Both the position numbers and the translations under genes were made by a program. Shown here piece after piece: positions 34,581 to 43,914 of a DNA stretch of 64,000 nt. Every line of letters starts with the position of its first letter. Position 1 is the first letter of the stretch. Location of the stretch: positions 930,001-994,000 of the forward strand of contig JADIYY010000001.1 in the NCBI GenBank assembly GCA_016705065.1. The letters are read 5' to 3'. This stretch comes from Candidatus Aalborgiella aggregata. Lineage in GTDB: Bacteria > Pseudomonadota > Gammaproteobacteria > Burkholderiales > Burkholderiaceae_C. Below the pieces are notes generated by a model. The model was not told the DNA's origin, did not search any database, and was given only the letters and a program-made list of their open reading frames with translations.

Positions 34581-34754
34581 CCGTCCACAAGCGCGTAACC
34601 TCAACATCAAACTCAACCTCGAATGCAACGCGCCGTCCAGTGAAAAAAAATCGCTAATCTGCCAGAAAATACGGACTACAGGAACGCCGAGCTGGTTACA
34701 ACCTCCGCGATACAGTCACTAACATTCAACAATAACCTTTCGCACCCATCCCCC

Positions 34755-37349
34755 TCACCCAAACACAAACACCCCCGGTGCTTTGATGGGGTCTACTGAT
34801 ACGGATATCTTGCTTTTTGGCAAGAACTTGCCTTCCAGTATCAGTTTGGACAGTGGGTTTTCGATGCGTTGTTGGATGGCGCGTTTCAATGGGCGGGCGC
34901 CGAACACGGGGTCGAAACCTACTTTGGCTATTTCTGCCAATGCTGCTGTGGACACGTCCAAAGTCAAATCCATTTTGGTCAAACGGGCTTGCAAAATTTT
35001 GAGCTGTATCGCGGCGATGGACTCGATCTCTTTCACACCCAAGGCATGGAAGACCACGGTTTCGTCGATGCGGTTTAAGAACTCGGGGCGGAAATGGTCT
35101 TTCAACTCGTCCCACACCGCTTCTTTGATGTCGTCATACGGCTTGCCCACCATGGCTTGAATTTTGTGCGAGCCGATGTTGCTGGTCATCACAATCACGG
35201 TGTTTTTAAAGTCCACGGTGCGGCCTTGGCCATCGGTTAAGCGGCCATCGTCCAGCACTTGCAAGAGCACGTTGAACACATCAGGGTGCGCTTTTTCAAC
35301 CTCGTCCATCAATATCACGCTATAGGGTTTGCGCCGCACGGCTTCGGTTAAATAGCCGCCCTCTTCGTAACCCACGTAGCCAGGAGGCGCACCGATTAAA
35401 CGCGCCACGCTGTGCTTTTCCATGAACTCGCTCATGTCGATGCGAATCAAATGGTCTTCTGAATCAAACAAAAACCCAGCCAATGCTTTGCACAGCTCGG
35501 TTTTACCCACACCTGTGGGGCCTAGGAACAAGAACGAGCCGGTTGGGCGATTGGGGTCTGACAAGCCAGCACGCGAACGGCGAATGGCGTTGGATACGGC
35601 GCTGATCGCCTCTTCCTGGCCCACCACACGGTCGTGCAATTTCACTTCCATTTGCAACAGCTTGTCGCGCTCGCCTTGCATCAATTTGCTGACAGGAATG
35701 CCCGTGGCACGCGCCACCACTTCGGCAATTTCTTCTGCGCCCACTTGGGTGCGCAACAGGCGTGGCTTACCTGCCGTGCCCTCTGGCGTGGCTTCTTCGG
35801 CTGCTTGCGCTTCTTTCAAGCGCTTTTCCAGCTCAGGCAATTTGCCATATTGCAACTCGGCCACTTTGTTAAAGTCGCCTTTGCGTTTCAGGTCTTCAAT
35901 TTGGAATCTGATTTTTTCAATCTCTTCCATCACGGTTTTAGAGCCTTGCGCTTGCGCTTTTTCGGCTTGCCAAATTTCATCTAAGTCTGAAATTTCTTTT
36001 TGCAGCGTCAAAATTTCTTCTTCAATCAAGCCAAAGCGTTTTTGCGAAGCTTCGTCTTTCTCACGCTTCACGGCTTCGCGCTCAATTTGCAATTGAATCA
36101 AGCGACGGTCCAGCTTGTCCATCACTTCGGGTTTGGAGTCCAATTCAATTTTGATTTTGGACGCGGCTTCGTCAATCAAGTCAATCGCTTTGTCGGGTAA
36201 AAAGCGGTCGGTGATGTAGCGGTGGCTCAGCTCTGCGGCTGCCACAATCGCGGGGTCGGTGATTTGCACGCCATGATGCACTTCGTACTTTTCTTGCAAG
36301 CCGCGCAAGATGGCAATGGTCGCTTCGACTGATGGCTCACCCACCAAAATCTTTTGGAAACGGCGCTCTAAAGCCGCATCTTTTTCAATGTATTTGCGGT
36401 ATTCGTCCAAGGTGGTGGCACCCACGCAATGCAACTCACCGCGCGCCAAGGCGGGCTTCAACATATTGCCTGCGTCCATTGCGCCCTCGCCCTTGCCTGC
36501 GCCCACCATGGTGTGCAGTTCGTCGATGAAGACAATCGTTTGGCCTTCGTCTTTGGCCAAATCTTTCAGCACAGATTTCAGGCGCTCTTCAAATTCACCA
36601 CGGAATTTGGCACCAGCCAACAATGCAGCCATGTCCAAACTCAGCACCCGTTTGCCCAGCAAAGTGTCTGGCACTTCGCCCGCCACAATGCGCTGCGCCA
36701 AGCCTTCCACAATCGCGGTTTTACCCACGCCGGGCTCACCAATCAACACGGGGTTGTTTTTGGTGCGGCGTTGCAGCACTTGAATGGCGCGGCGAATTTC
36801 ATCGTCGCGGCCAATCACAGGGTCCAGCTTGCCCATGCGGGCGCGTTCGGTTAAATCGATGCAGTATTTCTTCAATGATTCGCGCTGGTCTTCGGCATCG
36901 GCACTGTCCATGCTTTGCCCGCCGCGCACGGCGTCAATGGCGGCTTCGAGCGATTTGCGCGATACGCCATGTGTCTTGAGCAACTTGCCCACATCGCCTT
37001 TGGAATCGCACAAAGCCAGCAAAAACAATTCGCTGGCAATGAACTGGTCACCACGTTTCAAGGCTTCTTTTTCAGTCGCTTGCAACAGGGCTTGCAAATC
37101 GCGTCCTACTTGCACCATCTCTTGCCCATGCACTTGCGGCAGCTTGTTGATCAAGGCATCCACCTCGGTCAAAATGCCACCCAAATTCGCGCCGGAACGC
37201 TCCAGCAATGCCTTGGGCCCATCTTCTTGCCGCAGCATCGCCAAGAGCAAATGCGCGGGCTCAATGTAGGCGTTGTCTTGCTTCAAAGCCATGCTCTGCG
37301 CATCGCTCAAAGCTTCAGTAAATTTCGTCGTCAGTTTGTCTTGTCGCAT
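34755..37349 (-). CDS. clpB: ATP-dependent disaggregase ClpB
   Basis: 864 residues. N-terminal Clp repeat domain (RQDKLTTKFTEALSDAQSMA), first AAA+ module with Walker A LIGEPGVGKTAIVEGLAQRI and Walker B TIVFIDELHTMVGAG, a coiled-coil middle domain (~residues 410-530, LQIEREAVKREKDEASQKR) that distinguishes ClpB from ClpA/C, and second AAA+ module with FLFLGPTGVGKTELCKALA. Hexameric ClpB works with DnaK to rescue aggregated protein after heat stress. AGGGG lies eight bases before ATG 37349. A sigma-32-like promoter and a long dyad lie upstream. Last gene of the moa/thr cluster. Confidence 0.97.
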   Translation of the reverse strand: MRQDKLTTKFTEALSDAQSMALKQDNAYIEPAHLLLAMLRQEDGPKALLERSGANLGGILTEVDALINKLPQVHGQEMVQVGRDLQALLQATEKEALKRGDQFIASELFLLALCDSKGDVGKLLKTHGVSRKSLEAAIDAVRGGQSMDSADAEDQRESLKKYCIDLTERARMGKLDPVIGRDDEIRRAIQVLQRRTKNNPVLIGEPGVGKTAIVEGLAQRIVAGEVPDTLLGKRVLSLDMAALLAGAKFRGEFEERLKSVLKDLAKDEGQTIVFIDELHTMVGAGKGEGAMDAGNMLKPALARGELHCVGATTLDEYRKYIEKDAALERRFQKILVGEPSVEATIAILRGLQEKYEVHHGVQITDPAIVAAAELSHRYITDRFLPDKAIDLIDEAASKIKIELDSKPEVMDKLDRRLIQLQIEREAVKREKDEASQKRFGLIEEEILTLQKEISDLDEIWQAEKAQAQGSKTVMEEIEKIRFQIEDLKRKGDFNKVAELQYGKLPELEKRLKEAQAAEEATPEGTAGKPRLLRTQVGAEEIAEVVARATGIPVSKLMQGERDKLLQMEVKLHDRVVGQEEAISAVSNAIRRSRAGLSDPNRPTGSFLFLGPTGVGKTELCKALAGFLFDSEDHLIRIDMSEFMEKHSVARLIGAPPGYVGYEEGGYLTEAVRRKPYSVILMDEVEKAHPDVFNVLLQVLDDGRLTDGQGRTVDFKNTVIVMTSNIGSHKIQAMVGKPYDDIKEAVWDELKDHFRPEFLNRIDETVVFHALGVKEIESIAAIQLKILQARLTKMDLTLDVSTAALAEIAKVGFDPVFGARPLKRAIQQRIENPLSKLILEGKFLPKSKISVSVDPIKAPGVFVFG

Positions 37350-37369
37350 TGGTAAACCCCTGAAAATGT

Positions 37370-37402
37370 GATTAATTACCCAATAACTTGGGATAGTTAA
37401 TC
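37370..37402. promoter_or_regulatory. 33-bp dyad overlapping the clpB promoter
   Basis: GATTAA-TTA-CCCAA-TAAC-TTGGG-ATAG-TTAATC: two nested inverted repeats (6 and 5 bp per arm) centred at about 37385. It covers the proposed -10 region, as an operator would. Confidence 0.5.
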
Positions 37403-37412
37403 AAAATTCAAG
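37385..37412 (-). promoter_or_regulatory. sigma-32-like promoter of clpB
   Basis: On the minus strand CTTGAATT (37412-37405) is followed after about 12 bases by TCCCAAGTT (37393-37385), similar to the heat-shock consensus CTTGAAA-N13/14-CCCCATNT. The -10 element is imperfect. It would start RNA roughly 30 bp before the clpB ATG. Confidence 0.45.
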
Positions 37413-37500
37413 TTTATGGCTATTGACCTAAATCATGTGTAGGACAGAAACCCTAAATTAGCCATGCATGGACATGGCGCGGTTTTTAATACCCAATTGA

Positions 37501-37977
37501 TTAAGCTGTGGGTTCTTGCCACTTGTTCAGTGACGCATCGTCACTTGCCCGTGCATCTACCCAGCGGGCTGCTGCGTCTGCATGTGGGGTTTGCTCTTTT
37601 TTCCAAAAGGGCGCTTGGGTTTTGAGGTAGTCCATGATGAATTCGCAGCCCTTGAAAGATTCACCACGGTGCGCTGCTGTAACAGCCACCATGACGATTT
37701 GGTCCAGCGGTTGCAGCTTGCCGACACGGTGGATGACGCGGGCGTTGTACAAGTGGAATCTGTCCATCGCGGTATCAATGATGGCGACGATGGATTTTTC
37801 AGTCATGCCGGGGTAATGTTCCAGCTCTAATTCGCTCACCTTATCGCCATCATTCAAATCGCGCACGGTGCCCACGAAAGCACATACAGCACCCACGCGT
37901 TTGTCGTCTGCTCGCAGTTTGGCAACTTCGGTGCTTAAATCAAAATCAGCGGTTTGGATGGTGACGCGTGGAATCAT
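37501..37977 (-). CDS. moaE: molybdopterin synthase catalytic subunit MoaE
   Basis: 158 residues with AGGAGA ahead of the ATG. Family signatures GAVCAFVGTVRDLNDGDKV, ELEHYPGMTEKSI, HRVGKLQPLDQIVMVAV and the basic active-site region AAHRGESFKGCEFIMDYLK then PFWKKEQT. MoaE inserts dithiolene sulfur into cyclic pyranopterin monophosphate with sulfur supplied by MoaD. It lies just downstream of moaD (15 bp). Confidence 0.95.
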   Translation of the reverse strand: MIPRVTIQTADFDLSTEVAKLRADDKRVGAVCAFVGTVRDLNDGDKVSELELEHYPGMTEKSIVAIIDTAMDRFHLYNARVIHRVGKLQPLDQIVMVAVTAAHRGESFKGCEFIMDYLKTQAPFWKKEQTPHADAAARWVDARASDDASLNKWQEPTA

Positions 37978-37992
37978 GCTGATCTCCTGAGA

Positions 37993-38265
37993 TTATCCAC
38001 CGGTTACAGGCGGGAAAAAGGCTACTTCGCAATGGTCGTTCAATGGCGCACTGTCGTCACACATGTCATGGTTCACCGCCATGCGCAAAGTTTTGCCTTT
38101 GAATGCGGTGTCCAAACACTCTGCATACGCACCGCCACGTGCCACCAACTCAGCGCGCAGTTGACCTAGCGTGCTGGCGTGGGTTTGTACTTCTTCAGTG
38201 CCGAGACCAATGGCCTCGCGCATGGATGCAAAGTATTTGACAGTGACCTTGATGGTGCTGGACAT
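37993..38265 (-). CDS. moaD: molybdopterin synthase sulfur carrier MoaD
   Basis: 90 residues from ATG 38263-38265; a longer frame to 38316 overlaps moeA and is not conserved. Ubiquitin-like beta-grasp protein (IKVTVKYFASMREAIGLGTE) ending in the essential Gly-Gly (FFPPVTGG), which is adenylated and thiocarboxylated. Partner of MoaE next door. Eight bases after the moeA frame. Confidence 0.94.
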   Translation of the reverse strand: MSSTIKVTVKYFASMREAIGLGTEEVQTHASTLGQLRAELVARGGAYAECLDTAFKGKTLRMAVNHDMCDDSAPLNDHCEVAFFPPVTGG

Positions 38266-38272
38266 GGTGACT

Positions 38273-39567
38273 CTAGGATAGCACTTCTGCAAACGCGGTG
38301 TATTGCACCATGTCACCCAGAGCGATGGTTTGGCCGGCTGGGTTGTTCACCAAACCATCACCCCACACAGCAGATGTTAAAACGCCTGAACTTTGGTTAG
38401 CAAACAAATCCAAACCGCCATTGGCATTGCGTTTGACACGCAAAAACTCGCGGCGCTTGTCGGCCTTGGCCACAGTGAAATCTGCCCGCATGGCGATTGT
38501 TTTAGTAGTGAAAGCATCTACATTTTGAACGCCTTGTAGCTTCAAAATAAAGGGGCGCACCAAGAGCATGAAAGTGACAAAGCTAGAGACTGGGTTGCCA
38601 GGCAAGCCGATGAAATGGCAGTCCGATCGGGCTGTTTGCCACTTTCCCATAGGCCAAGGGTGAACGGGGCATTAATTTTCATACGCAGGTTTGCCAGAGG
38701 TTGAGTTCGCCCAAAGCTTGCACCGCAGGTTTGATATGGTCTTCTTCACCCACCGACACGCCGCCGCTGGTGAGAATCAAATCATGTGCTTGTGCAGCAT
38801 TGCTCAAAGCGGTTTCCGTCGCATCCAAGTTGTCAGGCACGATGCCCAAATCCGTCACCTCACAACCCAAGCGCTGCAACATCGCACGCAAAAAGAAACG
38901 GTTAGAGTTGTAAATGCTGCCGGCTGGCATGTTCTCGGGCGCGATATCACCCGGCATCACCAGCTCATCGCCAGTGGAAAACAAAGCCACTTTGGGGCGA
39001 CGTACGACTGTTAAAGTTGCCAAACCAATGCTGGCTGCCAAGCCAATTGATGCAGGTGTGAGACGCTCGCCTTTTTGTAGCACCACAGCACCCAAAGTCA
39101 CATCTTCACCCGCGCGGCGAATCCATTGGCCAACTGCTGGCAGTGCATTCACACGAATTTGCGCCATGCCATTTTGCAAACCATTTTGCTCAGGTAGCGT
39201 TTCACATTCCTCTTGCATCACCACGGTATCCGCACCGGCTGGAATGGCCGCCCCCGTAAAAATACGTGCCGCAGTACCTGCCTGCAAAGGCAATGCCACG
39301 CTACCCGCAGGAATGCGCTGGCTGACCGACAGTACCGCACCTGCGGTTGGCACATCGGCACAACGCATGGCGTAGCCGTCCATGCTGCTGTTGTCTTGTG
39401 GTGGCACGTGCAATGCGGAGCGCAAATCTTCTGCCAGTACACGCCCATCTGCATCGAAGGTGGAAATCGACTCCACTCCATTCAGCTGCACGGCATGCGC
39501 CAGCAGCTCTGCCAAAGCAAGATCCAATGGTTTGAGTGGGGCGTGCGGGCGCGGGTGCGGGTGTCAT
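38273..39567 (-). pseudogene. moeA: molybdopterin molybdotransferase MoeA, disrupted
   Basis: Coding similarity to MoeA spans the region but in several frames. The likely start ATG (39565-39567, MTPAPAPARP) is in a different frame from the main body (39527-38679, LALAELLAHAVQLNGVESIS ... DNSSMDGYAMR, IFTGAAIPAGADTVVMQEE, ILTSGGVSVGEEDH); dropping one C from a CCCC run near 39540 joins them. The body ends at a TGA at 38679-38681, and the C-terminal part (FIGLPGNPVSSFVTFMLL) continues in another frame. Between them the usual P-G-K-P-L-A-Y-G motif reads P-R-S-P-L-A-Y-G. MoeA inserts molybdate into molybdopterin. At least three lesions argue for a pseudogene, although short C-run miscalls could explain some. 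Confidence 0.75.
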
Positions 39568-39609
39568 GGACGATGGGTGAATGGTGTTGAATGCATGTTG
39601 AAACTCTAA

Positions 39610-39677
39610 TGCTATGTTTTTAATAGCACTCTAGGCAATTAATACGCTGGTTACAGCCATATTTTTCATATAAAAAT
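39610..39677 (-). repeat. dispersed hairpin repeat, copy R6
   Basis: TGCTATGTTTTTAATAGCA hairpin followed by CTAGGCAATTAATACGCTGG and ATATTTTTCATATA, the reverse complement of the consensus. It occupies the gap between the thrC stop and the moeA start. Confidence 0.88.
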
Positions 39678-39692
39678 GCCTTAACGCATTGT

Positions 39693-41135
39693 TTAGGCAC
39701 ACTGCTTGGCGATAAATGACTTCAGCTGTGCCACATCTGCCGGCATATTCACCACGCGTTTGGGCAAGGCTTCAATGCCTTCAAACTTGGCAGGACGGTC
39801 TGGCTCTGTGCCCAAAGCTTCCACGATGGTGGCGGCAAATTTGATGGGCAAGGCGGTTTCCAAAACAATCATCGCGGTTTCTTTTTTGACCTTGCCCGCT
39901 TTGAGAACATCTCGTGCCACTTTCAAACCATCTGCTGTGTGCGTATCAATCATCACCGCGTGGTCTTTGTAGGTACTGCGAATGGTGTTCAGGCGGTCGG
40001 CATGTGTGCTTTTGCCGCTTAAAAATCCAAACTTGCTGGCCGCATCCTTGAACACAGCATCTTGGCTCAAATCAAATTGACCGTTCTTTGCCAACTGCGT
40101 GGTGAACAGGTCTTTGGTCTTGGCGGCATCGCGACCCAGCAAATCAAATACAAAGCGTTCAAAGTTGGACGCTTTGGAAATATCCATCGACGGGCTGGAT
40201 GTTTCATGCGTGTCTGCTGTGCCGCGCACGCGGTAAACGCCGGTGCGGAAAAACTCGTCCAACACATCGTTTTCGTTGGTGGCGACGATGAGCTTGTCAA
40301 TCGGCAAACCCATCATGCGCGCCACATGGCCGGCGCAAACGTTGCCGAAATTACCGCTGGGAACGGTGAAGTTCACCTTTTCAGCGTTTGAACCTGTCGC
40401 CTGAAAGTAGCCTGCAAAGTAATACACCACTTGCGCCAACAAACGCGCCCAGTTGATGCTGTTGACCGTGCCGATTTTGTATTTCTTTTTGAACTCCAAA
40501 TCGTTGGACACGGCTTTCACCAAGTCTTGACAGTCGTCAAACACGCCTTCAATGGCGATGTTGTGGATGTTGGCGTCCATCAAGCTGAACATTTGTGCTT
40601 GCTGAAAGGCGCTCATGCGACCTTGTGGGCTGGTCATGAAGACACGAACGCCTTTTTTGCCGCGCATGGCGTATTCCGCCGCGCTGCCAGTGTCGCCACT
40701 GGTTGCACCAAAAATGTTCAGCTCTTCATGGCGGCGTGCCAATTCGTATTCAAACAAATTGCCCAGCAATTGCATGGCCATGTCTTTGAACGCCAGCGTG
40801 GGGCCGTTAGACAGCGCCTCCAAATACACTTTATCGTCCAGCTCTTTCAAGGGCACAATATCCTTGGTGCCAAACACTTCTTGCGTATATGTTTTGCGAC
40901 AAATCGCTTGCAAATCAGCCGCCGGAATATCGTCGATATAGAGCGACAAAATCGCAAACGCCAAATCGGCATAGCCATGTTTTGTATGGATATCGCGCAG
41001 TTTTTGCAATGCAATATCGTTGATTTGCGGATAGTTCGCAGGCAAGTACAACCCGCCATCAGGCGCTAAACCTTCCAGCAAGATTTCACAAAATTTGCGT
41101 GGCGTGTTGTCGCCTCGAGTCGAAAGATAATTCAT
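39693..41135 (-). CDS. thrC: threonine synthase ThrC
   Basis: 480 residues from ATG 41133-41135, which overlaps the hom stop as TAATG. PLP enzyme of the fold-type II family; the N-terminus NYLSTRGDNTPRKFCEILLEG and the PLP lysine in NGPTLAFKDMAMQLLG are typical, as are IFGATSGDTGSAAEYAMRG and FTVPSGNFGNVCAGH (phosphate-binding). It converts O-phosphohomoserine to threonine. The upstream extension of the frame to 41234 lies within hom and is not conserved. Translationally coupled to hom. Confidence 0.96.
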   Translation of the reverse strand: MNYLSTRGDNTPRKFCEILLEGLAPDGGLYLPANYPQINDIALQKLRDIHTKHGYADLAFAILSLYIDDIPAADLQAICRKTYTQEVFGTKDIVPLKELDDKVYLEALSNGPTLAFKDMAMQLLGNLFEYELARRHEELNIFGATSGDTGSAAEYAMRGKKGVRVFMTSPQGRMSAFQQAQMFSLMDANIHNIAIEGVFDDCQDLVKAVSNDLEFKKKYKIGTVNSINWARLLAQVVYYFAGYFQATGSNAEKVNFTVPSGNFGNVCAGHVARMMGLPIDKLIVATNENDVLDEFFRTGVYRVRGTADTHETSSPSMDISKASNFERFVFDLLGRDAAKTKDLFTTQLAKNGQFDLSQDAVFKDAASKFGFLSGKSTHADRLNTIRSTYKDHAVMIDTHTADGLKVARDVLKAGKVKKETAMIVLETALPIKFAATIVEALGTEPDRPAKFEGIEALPKRVVNMPADVAQLKSFIAKQCA

Positions 41136-42462
41136 TACGCTAACTCTTCCTTGCGAATACGAGTGATGGGTGCCAGAACGCTGCTTAAAGCTTGCATTTG
41201 GGCGATGGCAGTGTTCATTTGTGACTCCACACAATCGTGGGTCAAGATGATGACATCGGTTTGGGTTGAGCCTTCGCCGCCCACTTCATCCGCTTCGCGT
41301 TGCAATACGGCATCAATGCTGATGCCAGCATTGGCCAAAATGCCCGTCACTTTGGCCAGCACGCCCGCTTCGTCTGCTACGCGCAAACGCAGGTAGTAGC
41401 TGGTCACGATGTCGCTCATGGGCAGCACTTGCAAGTCGCTCATGGCATTGGGTTGGAACGCCAAATGCGGTACACGGTGTGCGGGGTCTGCGGTGTGCAG
41501 GCGGGTGACATCGACGAGGTCGGCAATGACGGCACTGGCTGTTTGTTCTGACCCTGCACCAGCACCGTAGTACATGGTGATGCCAGCGGCGTCGCTCTTG
41601 ACCATGATGCCATTCATTGAGCCTTCAACGCTGGCAAGCAGCCGTTTGACTGGTATCAACGTGGGGTGAATGCGCAGCTCTATGCCTCTTTGGCTGGCTT
41701 GCGCTTGGTGATGCCCAAGAATTTGATGCGGTAGCCCAGCTGAAAAGCATAGGCAATGTCAATTGCATCGAGCTTGGTAATGCCTTCGACATAGGCTTTG
41801 CCGAATTGAACGGGAATACCAAATGCGATGGACGACAAAATGGTTGCTTTGTGCGCGGCATCCATGCCTTCAATATCAAACGTTGGGTCAGCCTCTGCAT
41901 AACCTAAGCGTTGCGCGTCTTTGAGCGCGGCATCAAAGCTCAAGCCTTTGTCACGCATTTCCGTCAAAATGAAATTGGTGGTGCCGTTGATGATGCCTGC
42001 GACCCACTCAATGCGGTTGCCTGATAAGCCTTCGCGCAAGGCTTTGATGATGGGGATGCTGACTGCAACTGCACCTTCAAACGCAACCATCACACCTTTG
42101 GCATGGGCGGCTGCAAAAATTTCATTACCAAACTCAGCTAACAACGCTTTATTCGCCGTAACCACATGTTTGCCATTGGCGATGGCTTGCAAAACCAAAT
42201 CTTTGGCAAGCGTCGTACCACCAATAACCTCAACAACGATGTCAATGTTTGGGTTGTTTACCACGTCCATCGGGTTTGCCACGATTTTCATCTCTGAACC
42301 AACCACAGCACGTACCTTGTCAATTTGGCGCGCTGCCACTTCTGCAATCTCTATACCACGTCCCGCTCTGCGCTTAATTTCACTTTGATTTCGGGCTAAC
42401 ACATTAAAAACGCCACTGCCAACAGTGCCTATGCCCAAAAGGCCAACTTGTATAGGTTTCAT
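41135..42462 (-). pseudogene. hom: homoserine dehydrogenase, single frameshift near 41690
   Basis: Two adjacent frames together give a complete enzyme. The first (42462-41680, 260 residues) has the NAD(P) motif VGLLGIGTVGSGVFNVLAR, VTANKALLAEFGNEIF and IINGTTNFILTEMRDKGLSF, then ends at a TAG just after FLGITKRKP. The second (from about 41690 to 41135) continues with GIELRIHPTLIPVKRLLASV and an ACT domain (LRVADEAGVLAKVTGILANA). Adding one base in the CC of AAGCCAGCC restores the frame. The enzyme reduces aspartate semialdehyde to homoserine and is normally needed for threonine and methionine synthesis, so a base-calling error is as likely as real inactivation. Confidence 0.8.
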
Positions 42463-42512
42463 AAAAATAAATTAAAACAACTAAAAACGACTGAAAATAT
42501 GCTCAATCAACG

Positions 42513-42583
42513 GAAAAATATATGAAAAATCAGGCTGTAGCCGACGTATTACTTGCCTGTACCGCTACGAATTCTATAGCGTT
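42513..42583 (+). repeat. dispersed hairpin repeat, copy R7, covering alaA 3' end
   Basis: GAAAAATATATGAAAAATCA, GGCTGTAGCCGACGTATT, ACTTGCCTGTACC, then a GCTACGAATTCTATAGC hairpin. The last ~11 codons and stop of alaA lie inside it. Confidence 0.85.
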
Positions 42584-43781
42584 CCAAGAATCCAGCTAAG
42601 CGCCCAATGGCTTCACGCAAATCGTCTTCATGCGGTAAGAAGACGATGCGAAAGTGATCGGGTGTGGGCCAATTGAAACCCGTGCCTTGCACCAACATCA
42701 CCCGCGTTTCACGCAGCACTTCCATGAAGAATTGCCGATCATCTTTGATGGGGTAAATTTCTGGGTCAAGACGTGGAAACATGTACAAAGCCGCTTGCGG
42801 TTTGACACAGGTCACGCCAGGAATGGCGGTGATGAGTTCATACGCCAAATCGCGCTGACGGCGCAATCTGCCACCTTCTTTCACCAAATCGTTGATGCTT
42901 TGGTAGCCACCTAACGCAGTTTGTATCGCCCATTGGCCTGGCACGTTGGAGCCCAACTTGATGTTGGCCAACATGTTCAAGCCTTCAATGTAGTCTTTGG
43001 CCGCTGCTTTGTTGCCAGATATCACCATCCAGCCTGCGCGATAGCCGCATGAACGGTAGGCTTTGGACAAGGAGTTGAATGTCAGCGTGATGACATCGGT
43101 CGACAAACTGGCAATGGCCGTGTGTTTCACACCGTCGTACAGCACTTTGTCGTACACCTCATCGGCAAATATCACCAAGCCATGTTCACGTGCAATTTGC
43201 ACAATGCCTTTGAGCAAATCGTCAGAATACATGGTACCCGTAGGGTTGTTTGGGTTGATGACCACAATGCCTTTGGTACGCGGTGTGATTTTGGCGCGGA
43301 TGTCGGCCAAACTGGGATTCCAATTGTCGGCTTCGTCACACAAATAATGGACAGGTTTACCACTGGCCAAGCTGGCCGACGCGGTCCACAGCGGGTAATC
43401 GGGTGCAGGCACCAATAGCTCATCACCGTCGTTCAACAAAGCTGTCACCGCCATGGTGATCAAGTCACTGGCACCATTGCCCAAATAAATGTCATCAATG
43501 GTGACGCCGTGCACGCCCTGCTGTTGGCTGTAATGCATCACCGCCTTGCGCGCGGCAAAGATACCTTTGCTGTCGCTGTAGCCCGACGAATTGGGCAAAT
43601 TGCGAATCATGTCTTGTTGAATTTCTTCTGGCGCGTCGAAACCAAATGGCGCGGTGTTGCCAATGTTCAATTTGATGATTTTTTGACCTTCGTCTTCCAT
43701 GCGCTTGGCTTCGTCCACAATGGGTCCGCGCACATCGTACAAAACATTGGCTAATTTGGTCGATTTTTGAATCGCTTTCAA
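42549..43781 (-). CDS. alaA: alanine-synthesising transaminase AlaA-type
   Basis: 410 residues from TTG 43779-43781. The start is supported by GGGAGGGG about five bases upstream and by alignment of its first residues (AIQKSTKLANVLYDVRGPI) with E. coli AlaA. Class I/II aminotransferase: LNIGNTAPFGFDAPEEIQ, YLGNGASDLITMAV, VINPNNPTGTMYSDDL, FADEVYDKVLYDG and the PLP lysine in FNSLSKAYRSCGYRAGW. It makes alanine from pyruvate and glutamate. The C-terminal RYRIRSGTGK is encoded by repeat copy R7 and replaces the native end. Confidence 0.93.
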   Translation of the reverse strand: MKAIQKSTKLANVLYDVRGPIVDEAKRMEDEGQKIIKLNIGNTAPFGFDAPEEIQQDMIRNLPNSSGYSDSKGIFAARKAVMHYSQQQGVHGVTIDDIYLGNGASDLITMAVTALLNDGDELLVPAPDYPLWTASASLASGKPVHYLCDEADNWNPSLADIRAKITPRTKGIVVINPNNPTGTMYSDDLLKGIVQIAREHGLVIFADEVYDKVLYDGVKHTAIASLSTDVITLTFNSLSKAYRSCGYRAGWMVISGNKAAAKDYIEGLNMLANIKLGSNVPGQWAIQTALGGYQSINDLVKEGGRLRRQRDLAYELITAIPGVTCVKPQAALYMFPRLDPEIYPIKDDRQFFMEVLRETRVMLVQGTGFNWPTPDHFRIVFLPHEDDLREAIGRLAGFLERYRIRSGTGK

Positions 43782-43914
43782 AGTCCCCTCCCAGGGTGAT
43801 AGATTGCTAAAGCTAAAACCATGTAATGGTCACCGCTTCGTTAAAATAGCATTATCGCTTAGAGAAACGCTAACAAACGCGTTGAAGCAAGCTTTTCACC
43901 ACAACTACCACACT

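Noticed and set aside
34581..34754. Second attC site after the orphan ORF
   Set aside because: A GCATAACCG stretch is present but no GTTRRRY partner was found before clpB.
40431..41069. Open frame of 212 codons opposite thrC
   Set aside because: Fully antisense to a well-conserved gene, with no recognisable protein features.
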